This document shows positions 1-6,932 of a stretch of DNA of 27,044 bases, one piece after another. Both the position numbers and the translations under genes were made by a program. How positions within the stretch are numbered: the first letter of the stretch is position 1; each line of letters opens with the position of its first letter. The notes below the pieces were generated by a model. It saw only the letters and a list, made by a program, of their open reading frames with translations, had not been told where the DNA came from and did not search any database. The DNA comes from UMGS1840 sp045661305 (GTDB lineage Bacteria > Bacillota > Clostridia > UMGS1840), in assembly GCA_045661305.1 (NCBI GenBank), contig JAZRFJ010000030.1, forward strand, positions 1 to 27,044, read 5' to 3'.

Positions 1-714
1 GATGATATGGTTGCACTAAATGCCTGGGATTGGGATTTATCAGCCATTACTTTCGGTACCATTGAATATCTTTATGTGCATGATAATAAAAGCACAAATA
101 ATGAACTCAGACTACTTCCCGGACGAAAAATGTATAAAGACGGTTTTTCAGAGTGCGATATAAAAGACTGCATTTTGGAAAATCTTTCAGGAATTTATAC
201 CTTTAAGCTTTACTGTCAGCCTAATATAGAAAATGCAATAACAAAAGGTTATAATGATATTTCCGGTACTGTAGGAAATATTTATAATGTCTGGTTTAAA
301 AATATTGTAATCAATGAAAATAGAGAAAGTGGATTTGGCAATTTGCCTGTAAATGGTGTTTTTGATGTATGTGCAAATTGTCATGATTTGCATTTTGAAG
401 ATGTAAAAATATTGTATACAAAAGATGCACTCAGAAAGAAAAATATGAGCTTTGTAAGTGTAGGACCTTTATCTGCAGTATGGACGAACGGCTCTGATAA
501 TCCTGAAGATTGGGGAGAAGTTTTTGATCCTGATGCTATATGTCATGTTACGGATATTTATTTTAAAAATATCTGCTTTGAAGATGGCGTAGCTGAAACA
601 AAGGAAGATTTGATGCAGGAAATAAAAATGAACTTGAATCCCGATTATCCAAACACAAAGCCAAAGGGTGGAACAGGTTACGGTACAATCGGAAAAATAT
701 CAATATGCAGATAA
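1..714 (+). CDS. Right-handed beta-helix glycoside hydrolase-like protein, 5' end missing
   Basis: The reading frame is open from the first base and stops at 714, so the N-terminal part lies outside the window. The visible 237 residues begin with DDMVALNAWDWD, which resembles the DD-containing core strand of GH28-type (polygalacturonase-like) parallel beta-helix enzymes. After it come repeated short strands of the kind FKNI, FEDVKI and FKNICFED, spaced as in stacked beta-helix turns. The GHG motif of true polygalacturonases is not visible in this part, so neither the exact family nor the substrate can be assigned. A GH115-like gene follows 279 bp downstream on the same strand, which suggests a plant cell-wall polysaccharide locus. 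The fold is a reasonable inference; catalytic activity is unproven. An alternative is a non-catalytic or pectate-lyase-like beta-helix protein. Confidence 0.6.
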   Translation, partial: DDMVALNAWDWDLSAITFGTIEYLYVHDNKSTNNELRLLPGRKMYKDGFSECDIKDCILENLSGIYTFKLYCQPNIENAITKGYNDISGTVGNIYNVWFKNIVINENRESGFGNLPVNGVFDVCANCHDLHFEDVKILYTKDALRKKNMSFVSVGPLSAVWTNGSDNPEDWGEVFDPDAICHVTDIYFKNICFEDGVAETKEDLMQEIKMNLNPDYPNTKPKGGTGYGTIGKISICR

Positions 715-993
715 TTAAAAGAACGGTTAGATAATGCACATATAATTCTTGATTAAAGAGAAAACATTTCTTTGTTAATAAAAATTCAATAAGAAAATAA
801 TCTTATCAGTTCGGATTTGTTGCTTTTGAGGTAAGATGAATTTAATATTTGAAAGGATATTCTTTATAAAATTACAAAATATATAAATTGGACTATTGTT
901 TTAGATATTCTTAATGAGTTTGCAAAAATTGAAAAATGTGTAAAAGAGGTTTTGGAAAAAAAGTTCAAAGTGTTATAAAGAGGAGTAAAAAGG
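715..993 (+). other. AT-rich intergenic region with a possible decayed ORF
   Basis: This gap holds no good promoter or terminator. An open stretch without a start codon (about 855-978) reads KDILYKITKYINW followed by a charged helix-like segment that ends KKFKVL. A 16-codon ORF in another frame starts at ATG 837 behind GAGGT. Together they could be a frameshifted remnant of a small protein, but the composition is simple and I do not recognise it. Confidence 0.25.
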
Positions 994-2976
994 ATGCAAT
1001 TGTTTAACAAAAACCAATGTATAAGGATTTGTTTAAAAAATACAAATCCTTATGTTAGTCTTGCTATGGAAGATTTAAAAAACGATTTTAAAAGGGTAAG
1101 TGAAGCGCATATATGTCCCGAAATTGTTTTTGAGGAAGAAAAAAACTGTATTGTGATTGAGGAAAATGTATTATCTGAAACTGATCCAATAATTAATGAG
1201 GGTTTTTCAATTAAGAGTGATGGTGATGTTATTAGAATTTCAGCGAAAAGCTATCTTGGAACAATGTGGGGTATATATACTTTTTCTGAAAAATTTCTTG
1301 GTGTTGATCCTTGCTATCTTTTTAATGATTTAGAAACTGAAAAACACACATATATAGAAATACCGGATGTTGATATTTCCGAACAGCCTGAAAGCTTTAA
1401 ATTCAGAGGAGTTTTTATTAATGATGAGGATTTATTATCAGGTTGGAAAGATGGTGGCGGAATAAGATATGTAGATCAGACTTGCTATGCACTAACCGTT
1501 GAGCAAGATGTAATGAACAAGGTTATAGAAACAGTTCTTCGTTTAAAATTGAATCTTGTGATACCGGCAACTTTGCTTGATATAGATAACCCTTCTGAGA
1601 AAATTCTTGCTGATTGTGTTTCAAAAAGGGGAATTTATCTTTCACAGCATCATATAGAGCCTTTAGGTGTTTCTTCATTTACTTTCAATAATTATTGTAC
1701 AAAGAAACATATTAATGCGGAGTTTTCATATATAAAAAATCCACTAAAAATGGAAGAAGCATGGCGTTATTATGCGAATAAATGGGCGCAGTATAACAAT
1801 GTTGTCTGGCAGATTGGACTTCGCGGTATGGGTGATGACAGACCTATTTGGCAAGAGGATATTCCAACTGAAGATAAATTGAAGGAATATGGTGAATTTA
1901 TAAGTAAAGCATATGCTAAGCAAGTAGAAATTATAAATGAAGCTACAGAAGGAAGAGCCAAGTATTTCACTACGACATTGTGGATGGAAGGTTCTGAACT
2001 TATGGAAAAAGGATTTTTGAAAACCCCAGACAATGCAATAGTGGTTTTTGCGGATGCTGGGCTTAATCAAATGTTTGGAAATGAGTATTATAACATTAAA
2101 AGAAACAAAAATTCAAGATATGGAATATATTATCATCTTCAGTATATTGGAAGCGGACCTCATTTAGCACCTCAGACCGGTCTTGATAAATTATATTATA
2201 ACACAAATCTTGCATATATGAACGGTGATAATTTCTATTATATTATGAATGTATCAAATTTAAGAGAATTTGTTTTTGAACTGAAGGCATATTCACAAAT
2301 GGCTTGGAATATAAAAAGCTTTTCCAAAGAAAAGTATATATATGATTATTGTGATAAGTTTGGTGATAAAAAAGAATATGTTAAAGAATTGATATTAAAA
2401 TACTTTAACAAGTTACCTTTTCTTAAAACCGAATATCTTTCAGAACATTCTTATAATAAATATTTTAATTTTTATACAGAAGATAGTTTTTGTGATTTTA
2501 AAAATTTTGTAATAAAAGAGGGCGATATTTTAGAACGCGGAAAAAAACTTTGTAATTCATTTCATCAATTCATCAAAACTCCTATATATGAAGGATATTA
2601 TGAAGCAGTAAAAAAGAGTATATCTTCATATAAAAAAATAAGCTATGATTTTGAAAGCCTTTCAAAAAGTATGTCATCACCTTTAAATAAACATATAGAG
2701 GTTAAATGGCTACTTTATACAAAAACATTACTTTATATTTACCAATGGTATATTAATATATACGAGGCAAAACAGTATTGTGATTTATATGATTGTGAAA
2801 ACATGAAAAAATCTTTAAAATTAGCATGTGAGAATCTTGAAGAGTATTTACAGTATCGAAAATGTGCAGAATATGGTGCTTTTGAAAATTGGTACAGAGG
2901 TGATTTGAAAATGAATATAAAGCAAAGGCTTGCAGATACGCGAAGACTTTTGGGGCAAACACCTGATTTTTGTTGA
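994..2976 (+). CDS. GH115-like alpha-glucuronidase (short form)
   Basis: The protein has 660 residues and starts at ATG 994, with AGGAG 8 bases upstream. Its order of motifs matches glycoside hydrolase family 115, whose members remove glucuronic or 4-O-methylglucuronic acid from xylan. There is an N-terminal mixed domain (about 1-120), then FRGVFINDED near residue 136, IGLRGMGDD near 273, and a YYH-x2-Y-x-G segment near 378. All three are hallmarks of the GH115 catalytic barrel. The C-terminal quarter is helical and charged. Typical GH115 enzymes have 800 or more residues and a C-terminal beta-rich domain, which is absent here. No signal peptide is visible, so the enzyme probably acts in the cytoplasm on imported oligosaccharides. 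The neighbouring beta-helix gene supports a polysaccharide-use role. Family assignment is fairly secure; the substrate is inferred. Confidence 0.75.
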   Translation: MQLFNKNQCIRICLKNTNPYVSLAMEDLKNDFKRVSEAHICPEIVFEEEKNCIVIEENVLSETDPIINEGFSIKSDGDVIRISAKSYLGTMWGIYTFSEKFLGVDPCYLFNDLETEKHTYIEIPDVDISEQPESFKFRGVFINDEDLLSGWKDGGGIRYVDQTCYALTVEQDVMNKVIETVLRLKLNLVIPATLLDIDNPSEKILADCVSKRGIYLSQHHIEPLGVSSFTFNNYCTKKHINAEFSYIKNPLKMEEAWRYYANKWAQYNNVVWQIGLRGMGDDRPIWQEDIPTEDKLKEYGEFISKAYAKQVEIINEATEGRAKYFTTTLWMEGSELMEKGFLKTPDNAIVVFADAGLNQMFGNEYYNIKRNKNSRYGIYYHLQYIGSGPHLAPQTGLDKLYYNTNLAYMNGDNFYYIMNVSNLREFVFELKAYSQMAWNIKSFSKEKYIYDYCDKFGDKKEYVKELILKYFNKLPFLKTEYLSEHSYNKYFNFYTEDSFCDFKNFVIKEGDILERGKKLCNSFHQFIKTPIYEGYYEAVKKSISSYKKISYDFESLSKSMSSPLNKHIEVKWLLYTKTLLYIYQWYINIYEAKQYCDLYDCENMKKSLKLACENLEEYLQYRKCAEYGAFENWYRGDLKMNIKQRLADTRRLLGQTPDFC

Positions 2977-3047
2977 AGTATCAAAAAAATGAAATTTATA
3001 AAAAGAATATTATAATATTTCATAATTGAAAGGTGAGTGAGGGAATA

Positions 3048-3125
3048 ATGCAATATATTAAAATACAAATTTTAGTATATGTTATTATGATGCATGCCTT
3101 TCAACCAAAATGGCTGAAACCATAG
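3048..3125 (+). CDS. Putative 25-residue leader peptide
   Basis: This short ORF starts at ATG 3048 behind the purine-rich AGGTGAGTGAGGGAAT. It encodes a hydrophobic peptide that ends FQPKWLKP. Its last codons lie in an imperfect hairpin (TTTCAACCA/TGGCTGAAA), and a terminator follows at 3161. Leader peptide plus terminator is the arrangement of translation-coupled attenuators, such as the leader in front of tet(M) in Tn916. No homology was tested. A -10-like TATAAT lies at 3011-3016, without a clear -35. The function is inference only. Confidence 0.35.
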   Translation: MQYIKIQILVYVIMMHAFQPKWLKP

Positions 3126-3160
3126 GATTTTTGTCCCCATTTTTAGATAAAACGAAAAGA

Positions 3161-3191
3161 GCGTCGCAGAAAAATCTGTGGCGTTTTTTTT
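3161..3191 (+). terminator. Intrinsic terminator or attenuator 1
   Basis: CGTCGCAG pairs with CTGTGGCG (8 bp including G-U pairs), with loop AAAAAT, and is followed by an eight-T run. It lies 36 bp after the first leader ORF. It can end transcription of the GH115 transcript or act as an attenuator for the genes downstream. Confidence 0.75.
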
Positions 3192-3234
3192 GACCTTAAA
3201 ATTCAATAAAACAGAAAAATACGGAGAGAAAACA

Positions 3235-3321
3235 ATGAAAGAATTTATTTTAAACAAAGTAACAATGAAGCAGTGGATAGATAATCAAACTTATCAGCGA
3301 ATGGTACTTCGTATAGATTAG
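3235..3321 (+). CDS. Putative 28-residue leader peptide or small protein
   Basis: The ORF starts at ATG 3235 with CGGAGAG about 8 bases upstream and reads MKEFILNKVTMKQWIDNQ and ten further residues. It sits between two terminator hairpins (3161 and 3367). I do not recognise it. It could be a second leader peptide, or the N-terminal stub of a lost cargo gene. No larger frame follows it before the next hairpin. Confidence 0.35.
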   Translation: MKEFILNKVTMKQWIDNQTYQRMVLRID

Positions 3322-3366
3322 AAGGTGAAAATAAAACTAATTATAAATAGAAGTACATCGCATACA

Positions 3367-3412
3367 GATGAAAAAGTGTCGCAGCAGGTTTGCTGAGGCA
3401 CTTTTTTTCATC
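3367..3412 (+). terminator. Intrinsic terminator or attenuator 2
   Basis: A long stem pairs GATGAAAAAGTGTCGCAGCA with TGCTGAGGCAC-T(7)-CATC around a short loop (GGTT), and the T-tract lies inside the right arm. The left arm shares GTCGCAG with the hairpin at 3161, which suggests that the two are related or can pair alternatively. Confidence 0.75.
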
Positions 3413-3494
3413 TTATGAGGTGCCTATGAGAAGTTCTCACAATTACCCCAATATATCTAGGATAATTACTAATAGAACTTTAACTCGTTTATGT

Positions 3495-3537
3495 GATCGC
3501 ATAAAAGCCGGGTGGTGGCTTTGTGCGGTCTTTTTTT
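3495..3537 (+). terminator. Intrinsic terminator or attenuator 3
   Basis: GATCGCA-(TAAA)-AGCC pairs with GGCTTTGTGCGGTC and is followed by a run of eight Ts. It is the third hairpin in 380 bp, and the last before the sigma-like gene at 3639. The 2977-3638 gap therefore holds two short ORFs and three terminators, and no longer gene. Confidence 0.8.
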
Positions 3538-3638
3538 AATTATAGCCAATGGATAGAAAAATGGTTCTTATATTATAGCAGGTATCCGTAGTGATTCCAT
3601 TTGAATTTAACACGAAAAATCAAATGGAGGAACTATAA

Positions 3639-4208
3639 ATGAATAAAAATTATATAAAATCAGAAAAAAATAAAAAAATTTTAAAAAATGTGGGCAATTC
3701 GAGCAAGCTCAATTGTGAGTATATTATAGAAGCACAAAATCCTCATCAAAAATTTTTGAATGAGGAGAAAACCGTTATGCTGGATACAAAGCTTATAGTT
3801 AATCAGTTTAAGAAAAAGGTTAGAGTTTCTTTATATAATTTAAGAGTAAATATTTATAAAGCCGATAACAATCAGGAAGAAAGAGAAATTTTAACTGATG
3901 AAAACTATGTACTTGAATCAGAAGTTTATGATGATTATAGTTTTTTAGAAAATCAGATTATTGTTATGGATTTTAAAATGACTATAAAAAATGATTTACT
4001 TTACGAAGTATTAAGTTCTATGGAACAACAACACAGTGATATAGCATATTTAAGTTTATGTGAAGATTGGAGTGATTCAAAAATAGGTGAAAGACTTAAT
4101 ATTTCTCGTTCTAAAGTTCAAAGAATTAAACAGAAACTAAAAAAGGAAATTTATTCTGTAATGACAGGAGGTAATGAGAATGAAGATAAAACACAGAAGA
4201 AAAATTGA
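3639..4208 (+). CDS. Sigma-70 region 4-like regulator of the mobile element (orf7-like)
   Basis: The protein has 189 residues and starts at ATG 3639 behind AATGGAGGAAC. The C-terminal third (about 125-178) is a sigma region 4-type helix-turn-helix: a helix ending DIAYLSLCEDWSDSKIGERL, then NISRSKVQRIKQKL as the recognition helix. The N-terminal half is basic and then acidic, without a recognisable domain. In Tn916 the equivalent gene (orf7) encodes a sigma-like activator that raises transcription towards xis, int and the transfer genes. The next gene starts inside its 3' end, so the two are translationally coupled. A single-copy regulator role is inferred from position and domain; target promoters are not identified. 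Confidence 0.75.
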   Translation: MNKNYIKSEKNKKILKNVGNSSKLNCEYIIEAQNPHQKFLNEEKTVMLDTKLIVNQFKKKVRVSLYNLRVNIYKADNNQEEREILTDENYVLESEVYDDYSFLENQIIVMDFKMTIKNDLLYEVLSSMEQQHSDIAYLSLCEDWSDSKIGERLNISRSKVQRIKQKLKKEIYSVMTGGNENEDKTQKKN

Positions 4209-4419
4209 TTTAACTTATGAAATTATACATAGCGCTATAAATGGTGATGATGAAGCTGAAGAAATAATCTTTGATTATTATGAACCATATATAATAAAGC
4301 TTTCAAAAAAAACATATATAGATAAACACGGACAAGTCAATTACATAATAGATGAGGATATTTATATGAGCCTGAAATTGAAGTTACATGAGTTAATCAT
4401 CAATTTTAAAGTAGCATAA
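4180..4419 (+). CDS. Tn916 orf8-like helix-turn-helix protein
   Basis: I place the start at ATG 4180, which has AGGAGG (4166-4171) 8 bases upstream; the ATG at 4174 is only 2 bases from it. The product has 79 residues and begins MKIKHRRKIDLTYEIIHSAI. The acidic stretch GDDEAEEIIFDYYEPYIIKLS and the pattern that follows match the small HTH proteins paired with sigma-like regulators in Tn916-type elements. It overlaps the preceding gene by 29 bp. It probably acts with that protein in control of excision or transfer. The family call rests on pattern and neighbourhood, not on a search. Confidence 0.7.
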   Translation: MKIKHRRKIDLTYEIIHSAINGDDEAEEIIFDYYEPYIIKLSKKTYIDKHGQVNYIIDEDIYMSLKLKLHELIINFKVA

Positions 4420-4434
4420 TACTTTTTCAGATAA

Positions 4435-4469
4435 GCTCCCTGCTTTTCTTCCTTCTTTAAGCAGGGAGC
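4435..4469 (+). terminator. Strong hairpin after the HTH gene
   Basis: GCTCCCTGCTT and AAGCAGGGAGC form a perfect 11-bp stem with a 13-base pyrimidine-rich loop. No T-run follows (GCCCCCTCTCC instead). It may be a weak or factor-dependent terminator, or an RNA-processing or stability element between the regulators and xis. Confidence 0.5.
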
Positions 4470-4559
4470 GCCCCCTCTCCATTGTTTTTCTAAAGCATAT
4501 CAGTTTTTTGATGTGTTTTAGAAAAATGATGATAATTCATTTTATTGTATCTTGAAAAC

Positions 4560-4833
4560 TGAATAGCACCTCTTTAATCGTAAGACTGTATGGGCGGTAA
4601 AAGTCGCCAGCACTTTAATTGATACGCCACGACTGCGAAAGCGCACGAGCGATAACTATCAGATTATAAAACGATTGAATTGGCAAATCGTATGCAATGA
4701 AACATTACAGTTAGTAACTGATACTTGACTATGGTCCTTGCGGAGTACCCGGGAGAGCTGAAATGCTATGTATGTCGAGCCAACGGCTGTTAAAGAGGGG
4801 CATTATAAATAAGTTTGATATGGAGGTTTTTTT
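4560..4833 (+). other. GC-richer non-coding island upstream of xis, candidate structured RNA or recombinase-binding region
   Basis: No convincing ORF occurs between 4420 and 4833. From about 4560 the sequence is clearly richer in G and C than the surrounding DNA. It contains short hairpins: GGCG/CGCC at 4593-4608, AGCC/GGCT at 4778-4788, and CTGCGAAAGCGC in between. It also contains the unusual unit CGGAGTACCCGGGAGAGCTG. A TATCTTGAAAACTGAATAGC segment, like the spacers found beside clostridial rRNA genes, lies at its left edge. In Tn916-like elements the space before xis carries promoters and can bind Int and Xis. A non-coding RNA is equally possible. Confidence 0.35.
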
Positions 4834-5049
4834 ATGCAGGAACAGAAAAAACGCAATGAATATATGAAAATGTTAAAAAAATATCCTGATGTATTAAATA
4901 TAAATCAAATGTGTGATGCTTTAGGCGGATTGAGCACGAAAACAGGTTATAAATTATTAAAAGAAAATAAAATAGAAAATATGAAAATTGGTAGAGAGTA
5001 CAGAATTACAAAAATAAATGTAGTTGATTATTTAATGAAATCAAACTGA
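4834..5049 (+). CDS. xis: Excisionase, helix-turn-helix type
   Basis: The protein has 71 residues, with GATATGGAGG before ATG 4834. The segment DVLNINQMCDALGG is followed by STKTGYKLLKENKIENMKIG and REYRITKINVVDYLM. This is the winged-helix pattern of Tn916-type excisionases: a MerR-like HTH in which a short helix, a turn and a basic wing bind the element ends. It lies directly upstream of the integrase (86 bp to its likely start), as in Tn916. In that family it bends att DNA and steers the integrase towards excision. Length matches the family (about 67-72 residues). Confidence 0.85.
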   Translation: MQEQKKRNEYMKMLKKYPDVLNINQMCDALGGLSTKTGYKLLKENKIENMKIGREYRITKINVVDYLMKSN

Positions 5050-5135
5050 ATTTTTTGACGGAAACACTTATTGTTGATAAAATTGTTTTATCAATGGTAG
5101 GTGTTAATTTTTTGGAAGTTTGTGGAGGTGGCTTT

Positions 5136-6446
5136 ATGATTAAAAACACTAAAGTTGACTTTGATATAAGTGTAAAAGTTTATCTTAGAGAGAAAAAAGG
5201 TTATTTCTATGCTGTGCTTGTTTATAAAAATATTGAGGGAAAAAGAAGAGAAAAATGGATTTCCACTAAATTACAGGTTCGGGGAAATAAAACAAGAGCA
5301 AAAGATATAGCAGATCAAATTCTCGCTGATTTTGAAATTCCTGATGAGGATTTGTCTTTTGTAAAAAAGAAAGCAATTGTGAAAAATGCTGTTTCTGAAA
5401 AAGTGAAAGAAAAGCCACAAAGCATAATAGAGGAAGTAAAGCTTGAAGATTTAACAAAGGAACAGGTTTCCAATATGTTATTTTCAGATTATCTTAATTT
5501 ATATCTACCTTATACAAGAAAGAGAAATAAAAAAATTGAAGATGTTACATATGCAGGTTATGCGTGTTCGGTAAGATCTATAGAACCGTATTTCAGTAAA
5601 AAAAGAATTAAACTTAAAGATTTGACAGCAAAAGACATAAATGATTTCTATAAAAAAAGACTTGAAGAAGTAACTGCAAATACCGTAATACATTATCATG
5701 CCATTATAAGACTTTCGCTTTATTATGCGAAAAAGCAAGGTTATATTTCTGAAAATATTATTGAGGACATTGAAAAACCTGAAAAGAATGACTTTGTAGG
5801 AAGCTTTTATACGATAGATGAATTAAATAAGGTCTTAGAAATTACAAAGGGTACAAAGCTCGAAGTTCCCGTTCTGATGGGTGGATTCTATGGTCTTAGA
5901 AGAAGCGAATGTGTTGGACTTCGCTGGAATGCCTTTGATTTTGAAAATAATCTATTTTATATAAACCATACGGTTATAACTCCAAGATTAGACGGCAAAC
6001 AAAGTATAGTAGCAAAAGACAGAGGTAAATCAAAATCAAGTTTGAGAGCTTTACCTCTTGATGAAAATGTGAAAAAAAGATTGATTGAAATAAAAAAGAT
6101 GCAAGAAATGTATCAGAAGAAATACAAAAAATCCTATAATAAAAAATGGCTTGGATATGTTATGGTAGATGATATGGGGAATTTGATAAGACCGGATTAT
6201 ATATCTGCTGCTTTCAGAAAAACCTTAAAGAAAAATAAACTTCGCCATATACGATTTCATGATTTGCGGCACACTTGTGCATCACTTCTTTTAAATAAGG
6301 GAAAAACAAATGGAATAACTTTAAAAGATATACAAGTTTGGCTTGGGCATAAAGATTTTTCTACTACTGCAAATATTTATTCACATTTAGATGCAAATTC
6401 AAAAATTTCTTCATTAAGTACACTTTCAAATGCTTTAACAATATAA
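5136..6446 (+). CDS. int: Tyrosine recombinase, Tn916-type integrase
   Basis: I choose ATG 5136 because GGAGG (5124-5128) lies 7 bases upstream. The frame can be extended to TTG 5055, but nothing supports that start. The product has 436 residues, close to the 405 of Tn916 Int. There is a basic N-terminal arm-binding domain, a SAM-like core-binding domain (about 130-215) and a C-terminal catalytic domain. Catalytic residues are all present: R255 in GLRRSE, H375/R378 in HDLRH, H405 in LGH, and Y415 in NIYSH. It should cut and join the element ends. Its 3' end lies 116 bp from the tRNA-Lys gene. The enzyme looks intact, so the element end could still be active in recombination if a partner site exists. 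Confidence 0.93.
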   Translation: MIKNTKVDFDISVKVYLREKKGYFYAVLVYKNIEGKRREKWISTKLQVRGNKTRAKDIADQILADFEIPDEDLSFVKKKAIVKNAVSEKVKEKPQSIIEEVKLEDLTKEQVSNMLFSDYLNLYLPYTRKRNKKIEDVTYAGYACSVRSIEPYFSKKRIKLKDLTAKDINDFYKKRLEEVTANTVIHYHAIIRLSLYYAKKQGYISENIIEDIEKPEKNDFVGSFYTIDELNKVLEITKGTKLEVPVLMGGFYGLRRSECVGLRWNAFDFENNLFYINHTVITPRLDGKQSIVAKDRGKSKSSLRALPLDENVKKRLIEIKKMQEMYQKKYKKSYNKKWLGYVMVDDMGNLIRPDYISAAFRKTLKKNKLRHIRFHDLRHTCASLLLNKGKTNGITLKDIQVWLGHKDFSTTANIYSHLDANSKISSLSTLSNALTI

Positions 6447-6474
6447 AAAATCTGCATAAAGCTTGCAGATTTTT
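6447..6474 (+). terminator. Intrinsic terminator of int
   Basis: AAAATCTGCA and TGCAGATTTTT surround a short loop (TAAAGCT), and the T-tract follows the stem directly. It starts at the integrase stop codon. Confidence 0.8.
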
Positions 6475-6494
6475 GGGAACTTTCTTTGGGAACT
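6472..6494 (+). repeat. Two TTTGGGAACT direct repeats, candidate element end
   Basis: TTTGGGAACT occurs at 6472-6481 and again at 6485-6494, 13 bp apart start to start. Paired short direct repeats close to the termini are where the N-terminal domain of Tn916-type integrases binds. Position fits, but binding is inferred only. Confidence 0.4.
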
Positions 6495-6518
6495 CGCTAT
6501 TTTAGAAAAAACTCTACA

Positions 6519-6563
6519 AATGAAAAGCCCTCAAAAACATAGTGTTTTCAAGGGCTTTTCATT
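6519..6563 (-). terminator. Terminator of the tRNA-Lys gene
   Basis: A near-perfect 21-bp stem (AATGAAAAGCCCT... against ...AGGGCTTTTCATT, with one two-base mismatch) lies directly behind the tRNA 3' end on the minus strand. The GGGCTTTTC segment gives the U-tract. It is nearly symmetrical and could also work in the plus direction. Confidence 0.7.
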
Positions 6564-6638
6564 GGTGCACCTTCAGGGACTCGAACCCGGGACCCACTGA
6601 TTAAGAGTCAGTTGCTCTACCAACTGAGCTAAAGGTGC
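6563..6638 (-). tRNA. tRNA-Lys (anticodon CUU)
   Basis: On the minus strand a 76-nt tRNA can be folded. The acceptor stem pairs GCACCTT with AAGGTGC, with discriminator A and an encoded CCA. The D arm has AGCTCAGTTGGTAGAGC. The anticodon stem ACTGA/TCAGT holds loop CTCTTAA, which gives anticodon CTT. The T arm has GGGTTCGAGTCCC. It is complete and intact. Its 3' end faces the integrase gene, but the recombination core does not appear to lie within it. Confidence 0.97.
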
Positions 6639-6650
6639 TTACAACCAAAG

Positions 6651-6679
6651 ATTATATCATGTAAATACTGTTTTGTCAA
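6651..6679 (-). promoter_or_regulatory. Promoter of tRNA-Lys
   Basis: On the minus strand TTGACA (6674-6679) and TATAAT (6651-6656) are separated by 17 bp, both perfect consensus. The tRNA 5' end starts 12 bp after the -10 box. Confidence 0.9.
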
Positions 6680-6808
6680 TAGAAAAAGCATAAAAAAACA
6701 AAAAAACCATAAAAAAATTATAATAAACTTTTCAATGCAGCAAAACATCGGTTAAAAAACTGAATTAAAATCCAAATAATAAAAATTGGAAAAATTTTTA
6801 AAAAAATA

Positions 6809-6837
6809 TTGATATTTTGAGCAATTTATATTATAAT
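6809..6837 (+). promoter_or_regulatory. Sigma-A promoter of the DegV gene
   Basis: TTGATA (6809-6814) and TATAAT (6832-6837) are 17 bp apart. The start codon lies 95 bp after the -10 box. It is back to back with the tRNA promoter in an AT-rich divergent region. Confidence 0.75.
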
Positions 6838-6932
6838 TAATATGTATACTAATTTTAGATGTGTTTTTAAGAGTGAAACGAATATTTACAATCGGAGAAG
6901 TCTGATGTTTTTATAGAGGAAAGGAAATCTTT

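Larger units (their letters stand above)
3048..6510 (+). mobile_element. Regulation and recombination end of a Tn916-like integrative element
   Basis: The gene order is leader/terminators, sigma-like regulator, HTH protein, excisionase, tyrosine integrase. This is the order of the orf12-to-int end of Tn916-family elements (orf7, orf8, xis, int). The integrase end is probably close to 6495-6510, just after two TTTGGGAACT repeats and in an AT-rich stretch (TATTTTAGAAAAAAC). No conjugation, relaxase or resistance gene is present between the GH115 gene and the regulator. The rest of the element is therefore lost, rearranged or on the far side of the glycosidase genes. Both boundaries given are approximate. 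Confidence 0.6.

Noticed and set aside
5055..5135. N-terminal extension of the integrase from TTG 5055
   Set aside because: No ribosome binding site stands before the TTG, while GGAGG is well placed before ATG 5136.
6563..6638. tRNA-Lys 3' end as the attachment core of the element
   Set aside because: No duplicate of the tRNA 3' end is seen in the window, and the tRNA keeps its own terminator between it and the integrase.
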